DNA of 64,000 nucleotides from Steinernema hermaphroditum. Taxonomy: Eukaryota; Nematoda; Chromadorea; Rhabditida; Steinernematidae. The stretch spans positions 17,360,001 through 17,424,000 of the forward strand of contig CM059625.1 in assembly GCA_030435675.1 (NCBI GenBank). The letters run 5' to 3'. Under the pieces are notes generated by a model. It was not told the origin of the DNA, did not search any database, and was given only the letters and a program-made list of their open reading frames with translations. The translations under genes and the position numbers were made by a program. Positions 22,264 to 35,500 of the stretch are shown here, piece by piece; position 1 is the first letter of the stretch; the number at the start of each line of letters is the position of its first letter.

Positions 22264-25200
22264 GTGAGTACGGTGACTTTTCGCAACACAATAAGACTCA
22301 CGAGTAGAGTCAATTTCTTCCTTAAACCGAGAACCCATCACCATATGCTATAAGAATAAGAGTATTATCCATACCAGTGACGTATTACTATTCGTAAAAG
22401 TTTCTTTTTACGTTCATTTGCTAATTACAAGCGCTCGCGATGTGCCACGTCCATAATTACATCTTTTAGAGCGTCGTGCGCAATGTGTACTGAATGCACT
22501 TGAAGTTTGAGGATCTGTGAGGCTAAGAGTGATCCAGAGGGCCAATTGAAGATGACGATTTCACTATACGCACGCGCTTCTTTCGCTGTTAGAAGAAAAT
22601 TTAATCTTTATATGCTCAATACGAATCGTTGTCTTATTCTTATAATGTTCCTTTTGTTTGTACTTCTGTTCGAATTAATAAATGTCATTGAGTATTGAGT
22701 TTTCCGGGACTGTTAAAGGGAGTTCAACACTGTAAACGATTTGGTCACGGAATGTGGGCAGCAAGTCTCTTTCATAATGAACGAAGGATGTCCAGGTGGT
22801 GCCTTTGTTAATTTCTTGCAAACATCACTCATTTACACCTATGCCGGTCATAGAAATGTCATCGATTCCTCATTTTGCCGCACACCAAGAATAAGGACGA
22901 GTTTTCAAAGTAGAAACAAATCCAGAAAAAATTCTAGTACATTTGCAGATCCGTTAGTGGGAACATCCTTCAAAAGCAACAACACTTATTTGTTTTGGGA
23001 TCACTGAAGCACTTTGAAGCACTTATCACATGTGCGCCGGATGACATTCAAAGTCCAAGTTGATTGCCGATTACCGTGCCTGCTCATGCCATTTATTGTA
23101 GCTGGCTACTTCGCTAAGCCATAAAGTCAGGCTGTTTACATAACAATTTACCATAATTAGATCGCAAAAAAAGCAGGCCACTTGAGGGGGCTTGACGCGG
23201 AAGCTGAAAGCGCCAAACCCCCACAAAATAAATTATCGCCGAGACCGCCGGAGTTCCAAAAAAATTACTCGACGAGAAATCGGTTAGCGGTTTAAATCTT
23301 CGAACATAACTGCTTATTTTTTATAAAATGAGCAGAATATGTGGCTTGGAACAAAGTAGCTGGTTCATGAGAAATTGCGCAAACAAGGAATAGCGACTGA
23401 ACCAACACCTAACCCACCTTCCGTAATTTCATTTGTTTTCAGTTCACTTGGTTTATAGATCTATACTCAACCGAGAGAAGTGGTAATAGGCTCAATTATT
23501 TGACTCCATTAATTCGTCCTGTGGTCACCAATAACAGCCAATTCGTCGATCGGTTGTTTCATGGTGAACTTGTCTTGCGGTACCAATAGGGTCGAAACAC
23601 ATCAAAGAATTTGTCACAAAAAGTACTCAAAATAGTTGAGAGCTTGCTACGGATACACACAACAAGGTTTTCGATGTAGAACTTATCGCATTTGCGTAAA
23701 AAAAATCCCCTATACACGGAGCACGAGTCCATTGGTCTGTTTGTGTGTTTTTCCGTGCGCTAGGCGCAGACACCCACACAAAATAAGGACGCGAACCCGG
23801 CAAAGCCACACAAACAATTGAGATCCCAACGCTTTACTACCGAATTGGGGACATTAGACCCTCAAGGCCGTTGGGCCTTTTTATATGTTTGTACTTAGCC
23901 CGCAGGGTTATTTAGCCCTTAGCGCTAGTCACAAAACCGACCCTTTCCTTCCAGCAATTCATAATAACGAATAACGAGAACCGCGGTGTCACGGAAAGCA
24001 TGACAATCGACTATGCGAAAAAGAAACTTGATTGTACTGGTATCTGAAGCTGGGGAGTAGTGGAGCGTCCAGAAATTCGAGTCCAGAAGGACATCGAAAT
24101 TAGTTTCTTTTAGATATTTAAGCGAATGTAGTTTCGCTTTCGCGAAATTAAAACATTATTGTAGCTGGAGCAACTATAACGCAGTCACGCAACGCTACGG
24201 TTCACACGTAATGCGGGTGACTTAGTAAAACAGCCGAGCAATTATGAACAATTTAAGTGGGAAATCCATGAACTAGACCTCGTTTGACTCAATTGGATTT
24301 CTGCCCTTAAGCCATACCTCGAAGAAACCTAAAATAATAATTTGACGGTTACAAATTGAGAATCCGGCCAAGTAAGCACGCACGACAACCTGGCAAAGAA
24401 CGTTCGAGCGGCGGTGTGGGTCCCGTTCTGAGGGCAGGGTGAAAAAGTGTACTTTTCAATTAAAAGTTGTTGTCATGGAAATGGAAGTGAGCTTGAGAAC
24501 GAAGTGGTTGGTTTCAGGTATACTGCTAAGAAATCCGTTGGGTGCATTTTATTGCGGCCAGTGCGCTCGATTATTTTTTTCGTTTCTATGTCGATATGGC
24601 TACATAAAACCTTAAAATACAGAACAGCAATATAAAACACCGTTTTTCATCATCTGCAAATGGATTTCCTGTGGTCGCACTATCACTCACATATTTTTTT
24701 CTCAGTTACTAGTTTACCTTTTGACCATAATATCTCTTCGATCAGTGGAGTTGCAAAGTGATGTCCTTTTTGTGTCTATTATGCGGTCTCATGCAAGACG
24801 TAATGCCTTTGATACATCAAGTAAAGTCGTGTAAAGTCGGTGGAGTTGCAGGGTACTTTCTTATGGCACAAAGATAGCGAGGTAGCTGCTGGTCTTCTTC
24901 TTTCTTCGGCACAATGTACCATATGTAAAGAGGTGAAACTTCTCAATCAAGCGGAGGAGATACGAAGAAGCAAAGACCCATCTTTGGTACAGGTGGCGGT
25001 GTCGATGTTGGTGTTTTAGCAAATCTTGAGCGTCGCACCACAGAAAGCTCATGTGGAAGTGATAAAAAACGTGTGGTGCTCTGTTTTTGGCGAGGTGGAT
25101 GACGCTATGGCTGCCTGATATTCCATACCTTCCGAGAGCCCGGGCCAAAAACGACCATTCCTTCCATCCGTATCTGAGAGAACGACAATGCAAAAAAAAG

Positions 25201-26326
25201 TATAGAAAAAAGCATAAAACAAAGAGATTTTCTGAAAGTTGTTTACCCATTAAAGCAGCCGGAGTGCATAGTACACAGCACTGTCAACTCCTTGGTAACG
25301 AATATTGATATACTGAAGAATATTTCAGTCTTAAGCGATATCTCAGTCGGATGTTTTCAGTACCGTATGACCTCATCGGATTCATATTGGTAACAGTCCT
25401 TACAACGATGTAATTTTTTTTTGGTTTTTTGTGATTCATATTCTTGAGAAGAACTCGATAAGAACGAATTAAACCACTCGCACAATGATGACCGATCAGA
25501 TGTGACGTTGAGGCCTCAGTTGCAAGAGCTTATGAGTCAGTCATGTATGTGACTCTTGCATCAGACATTTATCTACCGAGTTGGCGTAACTCGGAAAATA
25601 TTTTCTCAATAACGTATGCTTCAGTAGGACTCAATTAATCATCACCGTATACAAAGTTGGTGACACTATGATTTACGAATGGCCTTGAAAGGATTCCACT
25701 TTTTGATCGATCAAAAGTTGGAACTTAAACGATATCTGTTAAATGCTGATAACGAACGTCTCTAAATTACGATTTGACTTTAACGTTATTGGTTTGTCGA
25801 ATCAATCTTCAATGTCAAACTGCTTCCATTCTTACAGAAACAATAATTTGCACTGACTGACTGGTGTCTTCGCGAACTTCGATTTTCTTTTAAATTGCGC
25901 TGTTCACCTCCTGCGGCTGACAACCATTTCCGATCAGCGCTGCGGCGACCTTCGCGACGATCGCATAGGAAACGACGAGCATTTACCGGGGCTTCAAGAA
26001 CGCAATTCGAAAAAGACATTCGGAACCGCTGAACAATGAGAATAACGAAGGAAGGGGATATGGTTAAGGAAGGCCGGAGGTGGTCACTTATGCCATTAGA
26101 TCTGCAAACGGAGCCGCCAACTAATTGACCGTTATAGGTAAAACTAGGTCACTCATGCAGTGCGACTTTGCCGTCGGTCGCGCGTCGTTCGAAACGAAAT
26201 GAGACGCCGGACGACCTTTCGGAGGGCATCGAGAGCTGAGGCGACCAGCACTGCACCCGCCCGGTTGCCCCAACTGCGCGAGAGAAGTCCGACTGGCGGC
26301 GCAGAGACTGTCGTCAAAACACAAAC
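22264..26326. other. 4 kb region without a recognised gene
   Basis: May hold 3' exons of the preceding gene and the promoter of DLG5. A frame near 24870-25109 looks protein-like but is interrupted. A small GC hairpin followed by T bases lies at about 23859-23882. Otherwise only shadow frames were seen. Confidence 0.4.
24870..25109 (+). pseudogene. Possible interrupted coding remnant
   Basis: One frame reads a protein-like stretch (CTICKEVKLLNQAEEIRRS), meets a single TAG near 25017, then continues open (SVAPQKAHVEVIKNV) to a TGA near 25110. The gap around the TAG is too small for an intron. It could be a decayed retrocopy or chance. No family was recognised. Confidence 0.15.
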
Positions 26327-29300
26327 ATGATGCCCAGTGCGCACCCGGATACAGCGTCGTCTTCCTTGTCACCCGTACCGGCAGCAGCCATAGGTAAATT
26401 TTCGCCCCCAACAGTTTGTGTGCATTTCGCGGCCCGGCGACCTGCTCTTCACCACTCAAAGGGAGTCACTTGTCGCACGTGTGTGCCACAATCCCTTATC
26501 TTTTCCGTTACTTTCCGTCCTCTTCTTGTTCTTGTAAAGGTGCTGTCAAAAACATTGCGCTAAAGATGATGATTTCAGAATCCGCCGCCACCCCCACCGC
26601 TGACAACGTGAAGGAATGTGGTTCGGAGCTCGAACGGCTCCAGCTCGCATGCACGTACCTCGAGAAGGCGAACGACGATCTCCGTTCCAATTTGAATGAG
26701 ATCAACCACCGGTTCGTGAGCACCGAGCCGCCGGAGGACCACTGCCAGCACCAGCACAACCTCACTTCGTTTTTCATCGAACACAAACAGGTTCGCTTTC
26801 TTCCATTTTTTCCGTTTCAAATTTGCAACAACACGCGCGTTGGTCCTCCGTCGCCCTCGCCGAAACCTCGACTGCGCGACGCTCCCAAACCATCGTCAGC
26901 CATGTTCTGTTCCCACTTACGTCGACGACGACCGCCTTCCTGTCAGCCTCGCTAATTTGAACTGAACTCAAAGTGAACACACGCGCGGCGACGACCCCCA
27001 ATCACATTTGTTGACTCAATTTAGCAGTTCGCATGGTATTTTCAGCCATCTGCTGCACCGTCGAACGACGATATGGAGTTCGAGGTGGACCACGAGCTGG
27101 CTTTCAAGATCCGCAGCATGATGCAAGAACACGAGGTCCTCAACCAGAACAACATTATTCTCCATGATCAGGTGGAAAAATGTAGAACCGAGTTGAACAG
27201 GTAAGAAAACTGTCGCGTTCACTTCGTGATCTATCAATCAATACGCAATAGAGCCCTCACATCGAAGATGCAGCTCGAAGAAGAACTTCGACGAATGAAA
27301 TTACAGCATGAGAATTTCCTCCGTGACTACGAGGAGACGATGCATGAGCGGAGCACGGTGCTCGAAGAGAACAACCGTTTGCACGAGGAAAAGGAGTCGT
27401 TGAAGGCCGAGGTGAAACAGCTGAATCAGACAATGGCGAGTCTTATCAGTGTCAAGGCGCAAAAGGCGGAAGCACAAGCGCGCTACGGTTTGCGCTCCTT
27501 TTAACCCCCTTTCTGTATGTTACTGCTCGTTTAGGCAGCAGATCCGAAGCAGAACTCCACGACGAGGTACAAAAACTTCGTAGTTTGTGTGACCACTTAG
27601 AGCGTCAAAAGGAGGCTGCCAACGCGAAACTCCGAGTTGCCGAGGAAGGCTTCATGAACATCGAAAAGTGGCAGTATCTGACGATCTCCATACACTTCGT
27701 AAGCAGCAATAAATTGTGCTGTTTTCCTAATTTGGGTCGTTTCAGCCAAATCCAAACAAAAACCTTGGTCTTGTTTTGGGCGGTGGACGCGATGACGAAA
27801 TACTCGGAAGCTCGACGCCGATTTATGTGCACAGCATTTCGGCAGAATCGACATTCGGCGGTCAACTACAGTAAGCGCTATATAGGTCGGCGATATAAAA
27901 ACAAACGTCTCACAATCAAAACAGCGAAAACAACTCTCCGAATCACCTCTTTGCGCCGATTTATTGCCCTTAACTTCAATCAAACAGACCCGCGTGGGAT
28001 GGGATTACCGTAGTTAGTGGTACACGAGCAAATCATCGCTCCTGAGAAAGCTGCGAATTCTAACAAGAGGGATCAAAGGGTTGTCCCAATTTCAAGGTTC
28101 TTAAAACTCGATCTCTTTGCAATCTATGAATGGGAAGACTAATATGAAGGAGCACATTTGAGATTAATTTTATTGGTATTCCCATTTAGACGACTTGATC
28201 ACGTAGTGGTTGTCAACGACATCAACGTTAGCATGATGGACCAACGGTCGGTGATTGAGATCTTGGCTAACAGTCAGCACCTCAAAATGGCTAGTGCTCG
28301 CCGCTGTCCTCTAGTTTGTAATGGTTCCAGTTTTAGCTCATTAAAAGACCGAGCAATCAATGCGTCGTCGTTGACGTGCCGCTAGCTCGACATCAAGGTA
28401 TTATTTTTACGACCTTTTCATGGAAAGCAAAGAAAACATGTGACCGTGATGATCCTTATTTAGACGTCGAATTCGAAAATGGCGTTTATATCAGTCGAGT
28501 AAACGAAGCGTCGGATTGCGTTCTTAGGCCGGGGACCCGTGTTGTCCATGTCAATCATTTGCCTGTTTACGATTCGCATCAGGTCGAACGGCTGATACAG
28601 AGTTAGTCATCGCCCCAACAATTTTCGCGCTTACAAAGACCCTTTTAGAGTTAGACGGTCCTTTGACAATCGGACTATTGAGAAGGCGAGTGAAGAAAGA
28701 CGACGAACAGCAAAGTACGGCGCCTGAAACGCCTCATGTCGGAAGGCCCAAACATAAATTCCTTAATAAGGTATCAACAAACAATCGATACAAGTAATTC
28801 AGTAGCAGGTTCATGAAAAGCTTTTCGGAAGAAGCTCAGGAGCGTCAGCAGAAAAGGCAAGGGCCATAATTGCTCAGGCAAACATTGACGCGTCAGCGAG
28901 GGATTTGCTTACCTATCGTCATGGTTCTCTTCGTTTGCCATCTAGTCGGACGTCTTTTCGCGGTGAACTCTGCAGGACGGCATCGCTTCGCGGTCCGCCG
29001 TCGACGCGATCCGCAGATGGCAAAACAATTTTTGAAAAAGCGACTCCAGAGACACAGTACGGACACATTGTGGTACAAAATTTTTACAAAGTACGTATAG
29101 ACATGAACCTAAATGGGGCCAATCAAGCGGATCTGGTTGCACATGGCCGTCCGAAGTAATCTCCTCTAGCATCCCTGAAGATGTTGCCAAGCCAAGGCCT
29201 TTCCAGCAAGCTCACAAAAGGCGATCCGTTTTGCCTATCTTTTCACCTGCGTAAGTTTTATACTATTTTCACTGGGCTGTAGATCTCAAAGTTAAATTGA

Positions 29301-31409
29301 GCAGTTTGAATAGAAAAGTACAGAATTGTGGGTCATTTCAGTTGAGTGTTTTCTGTTGTCCCTGCATCACAAGTAGTGTTCAAAAACCCCTACTTGTAAT
29401 TTAGGAAGCCGAGCCCCTCCACATCCACTGTCCTTTCCGACTACTCGTCCCGGCCAACCAGTGCTTTCCGCCCAATAGGAGGCGAATCGGCTCATCTGAT
29501 CACTTCTCCGGGCAACCTTTCGCAACCCTCAGTTATGGGTCTCGTACATGCTCAACGGGTAATGGGCTGCAGCCCTTCGCTGCCACAGCCCCCACCCTAT
29601 CCCGGTCCGAAATCCAGTGTCGACTCTCTGAACATAACATCAACGTCTTCCTTTACTCAAAATAATTCATCTTCATTCCTTTCAACCAAAGGTAATTCAA
29701 AGCCGTCCAAGCGCGTGAACCATTTCCACCGCTCCCTATTGTTTAGATGGAACAACAGATTCCATCACCAACGAAATGACCCATTCCCCTCACGGAGAAA
29801 CGCGAACAGTCTACTTGTCCAATGAAAGCGGCAAAATTGGTCTTGAACTCGAAGATAGCATGGGTGGTGTCGTTGTCACGAATGTGTGGGGGGACGCCGA
29901 AGGAAAGGTGAACATCGGCGAACAGCTCATTGATGTAGGTGCACAACGGTATGAAGATTGTGCAGTTCGTGGTGTTCAGATCTGCGGAATCAACATGCGC
30001 TCTGCGACGAAGATGAGTGCGCAACGCATAATGGCGTTCCTCAGCGAGAATAACAACCCCATAACTCTTGTTGTGAGGCAATCAAAGGAGCGTCCACGAC
30101 GTGTCAGCGTCCTTCGAAAATCGCTTGAACTCTGCGGCGGTAACGTAATCGGTATCTTGATCAAGAACAGCATTGGTCCACTAAGGGTGAGTGGTTTAAA
30201 ACTGCTAAATTTGTGAACTTTTTCGGTATTTCATAAGTACGTTTTAATATTTTCAGCCCGGCGACCGTATACTTCAACTTGACGATCTGAACACCCGCAG
30301 CTGCACGCTCGAAGAGGCGGTGTCCACACTCGACAGAAACCGCGAAACCATGGTTAGCCTTCTCGTTCAGCACGACTATGAACGTTACGTGCGACTCCAA
30401 AACGGTACCGAAGGCGATGGCTTCTACGTGCGAGTGAACATCAACCGTGCTGGTGGAAGTGCCGATGAGCTAGACCTGCGCATTGGCGATATTCTTTTCG
30501 TCGACAACACCTTGTTCATGGGCGCTAAGGGTCGCTGGCGTGCTTGGAGAATTGACCAAGAAGGTCGTCAGCGTCAATGTGGAATTATTCCGTCGGAAGT
30601 GGTTATCGAGGATATGATCAAGCGATTCCGACAAAACGCGAAGAAGTGGCAACTTCCGGAAGCGACACCCATCTATGAGCACATCGAGCGCGTCGCTCCC
30701 AGCAAGAAGAGGCCTCTAATTCTGTTCGGCGCTTTAGTCGATCCTTTCCTTCAACGACTCCTCGATGAGTATCCCACCCAGTAAGTGGATATCTATAAAT
30801 AAAATTCTTTTAGGACTTTTATATAATGGTTGTACAAAACTAAAAAAAAATGTTTATAGATTTGCCCAGTGTGTGCCTGAATTCCGAGTGCTCTCCACAA
30901 GTGCCGCCGACGTCTCCAAGAACTCGAGTGAATATGTCGAAATCCGACGACGTGACAAGCTGTTCGAAGTGATTACCTACTCCAATTTACACGATATTAT
31001 GAATCACAACCTTCACTGTGTGATGGAAATCAGCCCGCAAGCCGTTGCTCGACTGCATGCCATGCGCATTTATCCGATCCTCATCAGGATCAAGTTCAAG
31101 ACTGTCAAACAGGTGAGCTCTGCAATCACAACAACAATTTCCTATGATGTTTTGTTTCAGATGAAAGAACTAAGCGAGGATATTGGCGAGAGAATCGCCA
31201 ACAAACAAGGAAAAGAGCGATTTGATAAGGCGAAGGAGGTTGACAACGATCTTGAGCAGCTGAAGTTAGGTGTTAACAATGTGATCGTTAGTTCGCAGGC
31301 GAACTACCGCAACGCTCTTCGGCATATTTGCGTGCAGATTGTATCAATCGTGGAACATGAACAAAAGAGAACTGTTTGGGTTCCTAAAGGAAGACGGATA
31401 CCTATTTAA
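26327..31409 (+). CDS. DLG5: DLG5-type MAGUK (coiled coil, four PDZ, SH3, guanylate kinase-like)
   Basis: The start is the ATG at 26327: exon 1 (26327-26393) joins in phase, via GGTAAAT and TTTCAG, to exon 2 (26579-26790). Further exons include 27046-27200 and 27252-27485, which form a charged coiled coil (residues about 30-220). PDZ domains follow near 27740-28300, 28380-28620, 29780-30085 and 30090-30390; the third includes KIGLELEDSMGGVVV. The SH3 (near 30420-30600) has the DLG5-like FVDNTLFMGAKGRWRAW. The inactive guanylate kinase domain (near 30700-31400) has YVEIRRRDKLFEV and AVARLHAMRIYPILI and ends with EQKRTVWVP, matching the DLG5 C-terminus closely. DLG5 is a membrane-associated scaffold for epithelial polarity and junction assembly. 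Middle exons were not all resolved. Family assignment is firm because of the domain order and C-terminal match. Confidence 0.88.
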
Positions 31410-31773
31410 CTCAATAAACGAAATTTTGTAATTATGTGAAGGCAACAGATGCCATGCGCACATCTTTTCAACGCATTGATGCGTTTTTGCTTAAACAACG
31501 CTCATCTAAACTTTCCAATGGTATTTCGATGCACACAGTTTTAGCAAAGTAATTGTGACACACAAGGTCGCAGGGAGTGGTCTTGTTTTTCACCATATTA
31601 ATGGTATGTCCATCGCCACACAGAGAGGCGACACCAGCCTGAGAAGTGCAACTGCACTCTATCCTGCTTGATAATCTTTCTTGCGGTAAAAAAAGTGTGC
31701 ACATCAAACGAAGACGAGTACCTATTTAGTGCAGTTAACAACTTTGTATACAATCTAACGAAACTGAGGTAGA
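31410..31773. other. Convergent intergenic region
   Basis: Holds the 3' ends of DLG5 (rightward) and the small membrane protein gene (leftward). No further gene was seen. Confidence 0.5.
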
Positions 31774-32285
31774 TTAGTTCTTTCCGCCGATCATGCTCGA
31801 AAAGAGGCGAGCCAAATCGACTCCAACAACAAATCCCAAGGATCCTCCGGTAAGCGTTCCAACGGTGGCGCCCACAATGCACGACCGGTCAATGTTGAGC
31901 TCTTCCGTGTTGAATCGTAGACGGTAGCATCGATCGTATAGTTTTAGAGTGCTCATTTGCTGCACGTTCCAATAGGCGAACAGTGGTCCGGCCAGTAAGC
32001 CAATCATGGCTCCTGTATTATGAAATTTTCGAAAACTTTACACTAGCTCAACTAACCGGTGCATCCACCGTGAACGAATGACCGCTTAATGTCGTCGTAA
32101 TTCGTGTTGCTGCCGTTTTGCACGGCGCATGCAATTGCTCCAAGGACACTACCCAAAACCGTTCCACTTTGGATGGAGCGGAGAGTGACATGAATGCTGA
32201 ATTCAGTTCCGGGATTCGGCACTTGAAGCAGTTGCAGATCAGACTGATTAACGCCCATGAAGTTCTTGAACCAGATGGAACTCAT
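31774..32285 (-). CDS. Small glycine-rich membrane protein (unrecognised)
   Basis: Two exons: 32285-32055 and 32007-31774, joined across a 47 bp intron (GTTAGT ... TACAG). The start ATG 32285-32283 lies 6 bases after GTCTTTCAG, a likely trans-splice acceptor. The protein of about 154 residues has small-residue-rich hydrophobic stretches with GxxxG spacing (GTVLGSVLGAIACAV; MIGLLAGPLFAYW; IVGATVGTLTGG). The pattern resembles Tim17/22/23 or NDUFA11-type inner mitochondrial membrane proteins, but I cannot assign it. It lies 280 bp downstream of SMC1 on the same strand. Confidence 0.7.
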
Positions 32286-32514
32286 TTTTTCTGAAAGACC
32301 TTTGTGAGCAACCAAGCTAGAGTTAGCAAGATTATAAATGATGTGTGAGCGTAGGCGGTACGCAGTTATGATTCAAGTCACCTGCAAACCAACTTTCACC
32401 GAATCACAAGCTGTCTGAGATGAAAAACGAGCTGAAATATGTACTCCCTTCTAGATAGTTTTTGGATAGCCGCAACCCAATGATTTATATCCTAACCAAT
32501 GATTCAGTATAATC

Positions 32515-32520
32515 TTTATT
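32515..32520 (-). terminator. Poly(A) signal AATAAA of SMC1
   Basis: AATAAA on the minus strand about 45 bases after the SMC1 stop codon and about 230 bases before the start of the next gene on that strand. Confidence 0.6.
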
Positions 32521-32564
32521 ATGAAAATGCAGGACTAATTACAGTAACGATCAAATGGGCAATG

Positions 32565-35500
32565 TTAACAGGAGAAGGTACCAGATTCAGCAGATGGGGT
32601 GTTAGTTATGTAGGAAGTGCTTCCGGTGCTTGTAGAGCCTGAAGCCTTATGCTGAGTGAGATCATAAGTGGCAACGCCGGAGACACAGCAGAACGACGGC
32701 TCGGGATAGATTCCGACCAGAGCGTCTGCTTTCATGTAAAATTCGTCCTTCAAGGAGATCACGATAATTTGAATATCGGTCTGTGACCGCTCGGAGACGT
32801 AAGCGGCTACCTGCAATAACGGCAATATTATTTCAGTTCATTACGGATGAAGCACTTACCTTGCCAATGTTTGTGTTATCTAAGGCGGCATCAATTTCGT
32901 CAAGAACGAAGAAAGGCGACGGCCGTCGTGCATGACAGGCGAATAAAAGAGCCAACGCAGCAACGGTTTTCTCCCCACCACTAAGATTGTCCATGGGTCG
33001 GAAACGTTTTCCTGGGGCTACACAGCTGTAGCCAACGCCTTCCAGGTACGGTTCCTCCATGTTTTCAGGATTCAAATAGGCCTGGGCACTGGCATTTCGG
33101 CTCAGTTGCTAAAATTTTTGCATATTATAGAGAATAGACGAGTTATCAACGAACTTTGTAGATTTCATCGATCTTTTGCGATACAGGCTCAAAAAAGTCT
33201 TGGAACCGCTTGTATCTCTCCGCCCTCACTTTCTCGAAGAGCTGTCGAGCCTTCTTCGCTTTCTTTCGCGCAGCCTCACTTTCGGCGGTCATTTCATTTT
33301 CACGAGCCTTTACTTGTTCCATTCTATAACGACATGTAAGCCTAATTCCAAGGAGCGATCGCTCACCTTTCGGCGACCTTTGTATTCGGAGCATTCAACT
33401 TAGCAATTTGGGTTTGTGCATCAGAGACTTCTTTAGACCATTTTTCGACAAGCTTCTTGATCTCATTCTCATCCTCAAGCTGCAAGAAAATCGGGTATTA
33501 AATGAAAACACGGACAAGCGGCTACCCTCTGATATTTCGTAGGCAAATCCTTGTAGTCGATTTTAATGCGTTCCTCGTTGTCGTAGACACTTCGCACAAA
33601 TCTTTGCGAGGAGTGCAGTTGAGACGACTGTGAAGATCCTTCTGCGGACTGCGACTGCGAAAGGTTTTCAGCATCCATAGCTGAAACGATAACTAGAAAA
33701 TGAACGTTGTCAGTGGAATTACCACTGTCGTCCTGGATCATGAAGTCCGCGAAGGAGTAGCCATTCAACAAAGGTACTTCGATGCCTTCCATTTTACAGG
33801 CACTGAGCAATGAATGCCTCAGCTGCTGCTTGCGAACCTTCAGCTGCTCGTACTGAAGGATGGAACGATCAATGCTGGTTCGTTCTTGTTCTGTGCTTTG
33901 TAACTCCTTTTTCGCTGCGTTAACAACTACTTCCTTCTCTTTCACTTTTTCGCGATGGCCTGCCAATTCCTTTCGGATATCCTCGCATTCAGTTTCGAAG
34001 GCTTTCACTTTTTCGTCCTCTGCGGACGCCTTCGCTTTCAGTGCTTTGAGTTGTCTCTCAAGAGCGTTTACACGGTCTTCTTCGATTTTCTCGCGACCCA
34101 GGTTATCCTCAGAGCTCAAGTACTCAAGCTCGTTGGAGAGCCTGTCTATTTCCGTATCAAAGTTCTTGATAACCTTTTGGTGTTCTTCGACCAGTTTAAC
34201 CTGTTGTTCCTCGTATTTCCTGCAAGGAATGCATTGCTAACAACTCAAAAGGCCTAGTCACTTTTAGCCACCACGATTGCCGGTAGGGCTTGAATATAAC
34301 TGATTGGTCTCCCTTTACTTACCTAATATCCTGAATATTGGTTCTCTTGCAGAACTCCGAGAAAATTTCATCTGTCAACGAATCACGTTTCTTCTGCTCA
34401 TTATCCAAGGCGACGATGTGTTTCCTCAGCGCTTCTTCACAGCGTTTCAATTCTGTTTCGATGTTAACTGTTAAATCAGACTGAAGACCTTCGAGTTCGT
34501 TCTTAAGGCGGCTGAGCTTCTCTTCGCTGACGTTGTTGCGGTCAATCTTTGTGTTCTTCAACCGGCGCTCCAGGTGCTGCAGTTGCTTACGCTTCATCTC
34601 CACGTCCAGCTCCTTCTTTCTGCTGCGGTGCAGGGCCTGGCTCTGTTCAGCGAGATCAGCTCGGCGTTCCTTCAGCTTGCGAATGGCTGTTTCATCCCAT
34701 CGTTTTGCACGGGCTTTCAGGTCACGACCACCACCAGAGATCACTCCACTTTGCTGGAACAACGTGCCATCGAGGGCAACTGCCTTGTAGCGGTCGGCTC
34801 CTCCAAAGGCCAATTTGCGGGCATCTTCGGTTCTCTCACACACCAGCGAGTTTCCGCAAGCAAATTGCAGTGCTTTACGGGCGGCCTATGGTCATGAATG
34901 AACAGAAAACCGGAGAAATATTGAACTTACAGGAACGTTGCATTGGATAACATCATAGACCAGTTTGACACCAGGAGGCTCCTTGATATCGCGAAGATTC
35001 TCGTTAATCGGATGCACAACAAGACCAGAGAGTGGTAGGAACGTTTCTGGACCGTAACGTTGCTCTTTTAAGTAGGTAATGCACTCGCGAGCTGTAGTTT
35101 CAGTGTCACAAACGATGGACGTCATGTTCTTAGCCAGGACCTGAAACCAGCTACATGACCACCAGATGCGTAATTTCATCTATACCTTCGTGATTGCAAG
35201 TTGGAAACGTCGCTGAGATGGTTGACAAAGGTCGACAAGACGACCATGAACCTTATCAGGAAAGACTCGCTTCAGATTTTCAATTGCCTCGTTCTTTCGT
35301 TTTACGCGGTCATTTTCTGCGGTGTCGCCATGTGCGTCAGTGAGTTGTTTTGTGACAGCAGCCAGGTCGGCATCAACTTTCTCCTGTTTTTCCTTGGATA
35401 CTCTCACCTGAAGATGGGTAGTGTCAACGAATAAGACTAAAGTCAACTGGTAAAAAAGCTGGTGTAGAATTATTAATAATCACACGGAAGTCCGGCGTTT

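Noticed and set aside
23859..23882. GC hairpin followed by T bases, like a bacterial terminator
   Set aside because: Bacterial intrinsic terminators are not expected in nuclear nematode DNA, and no bacterial-type gene lies nearby.
24861..25250. 129-codon minus-strand frame
   Set aside because: It has no acceptor or donor context or domain, and it overlaps a more protein-like plus-strand remnant.
33860..34240. Ser/Phe-rich plus-strand frame of 126 codons
   Set aside because: Antisense of the SMC1 coiled coil; Glu/Lys codons read backward as Ser/Phe/Leu.
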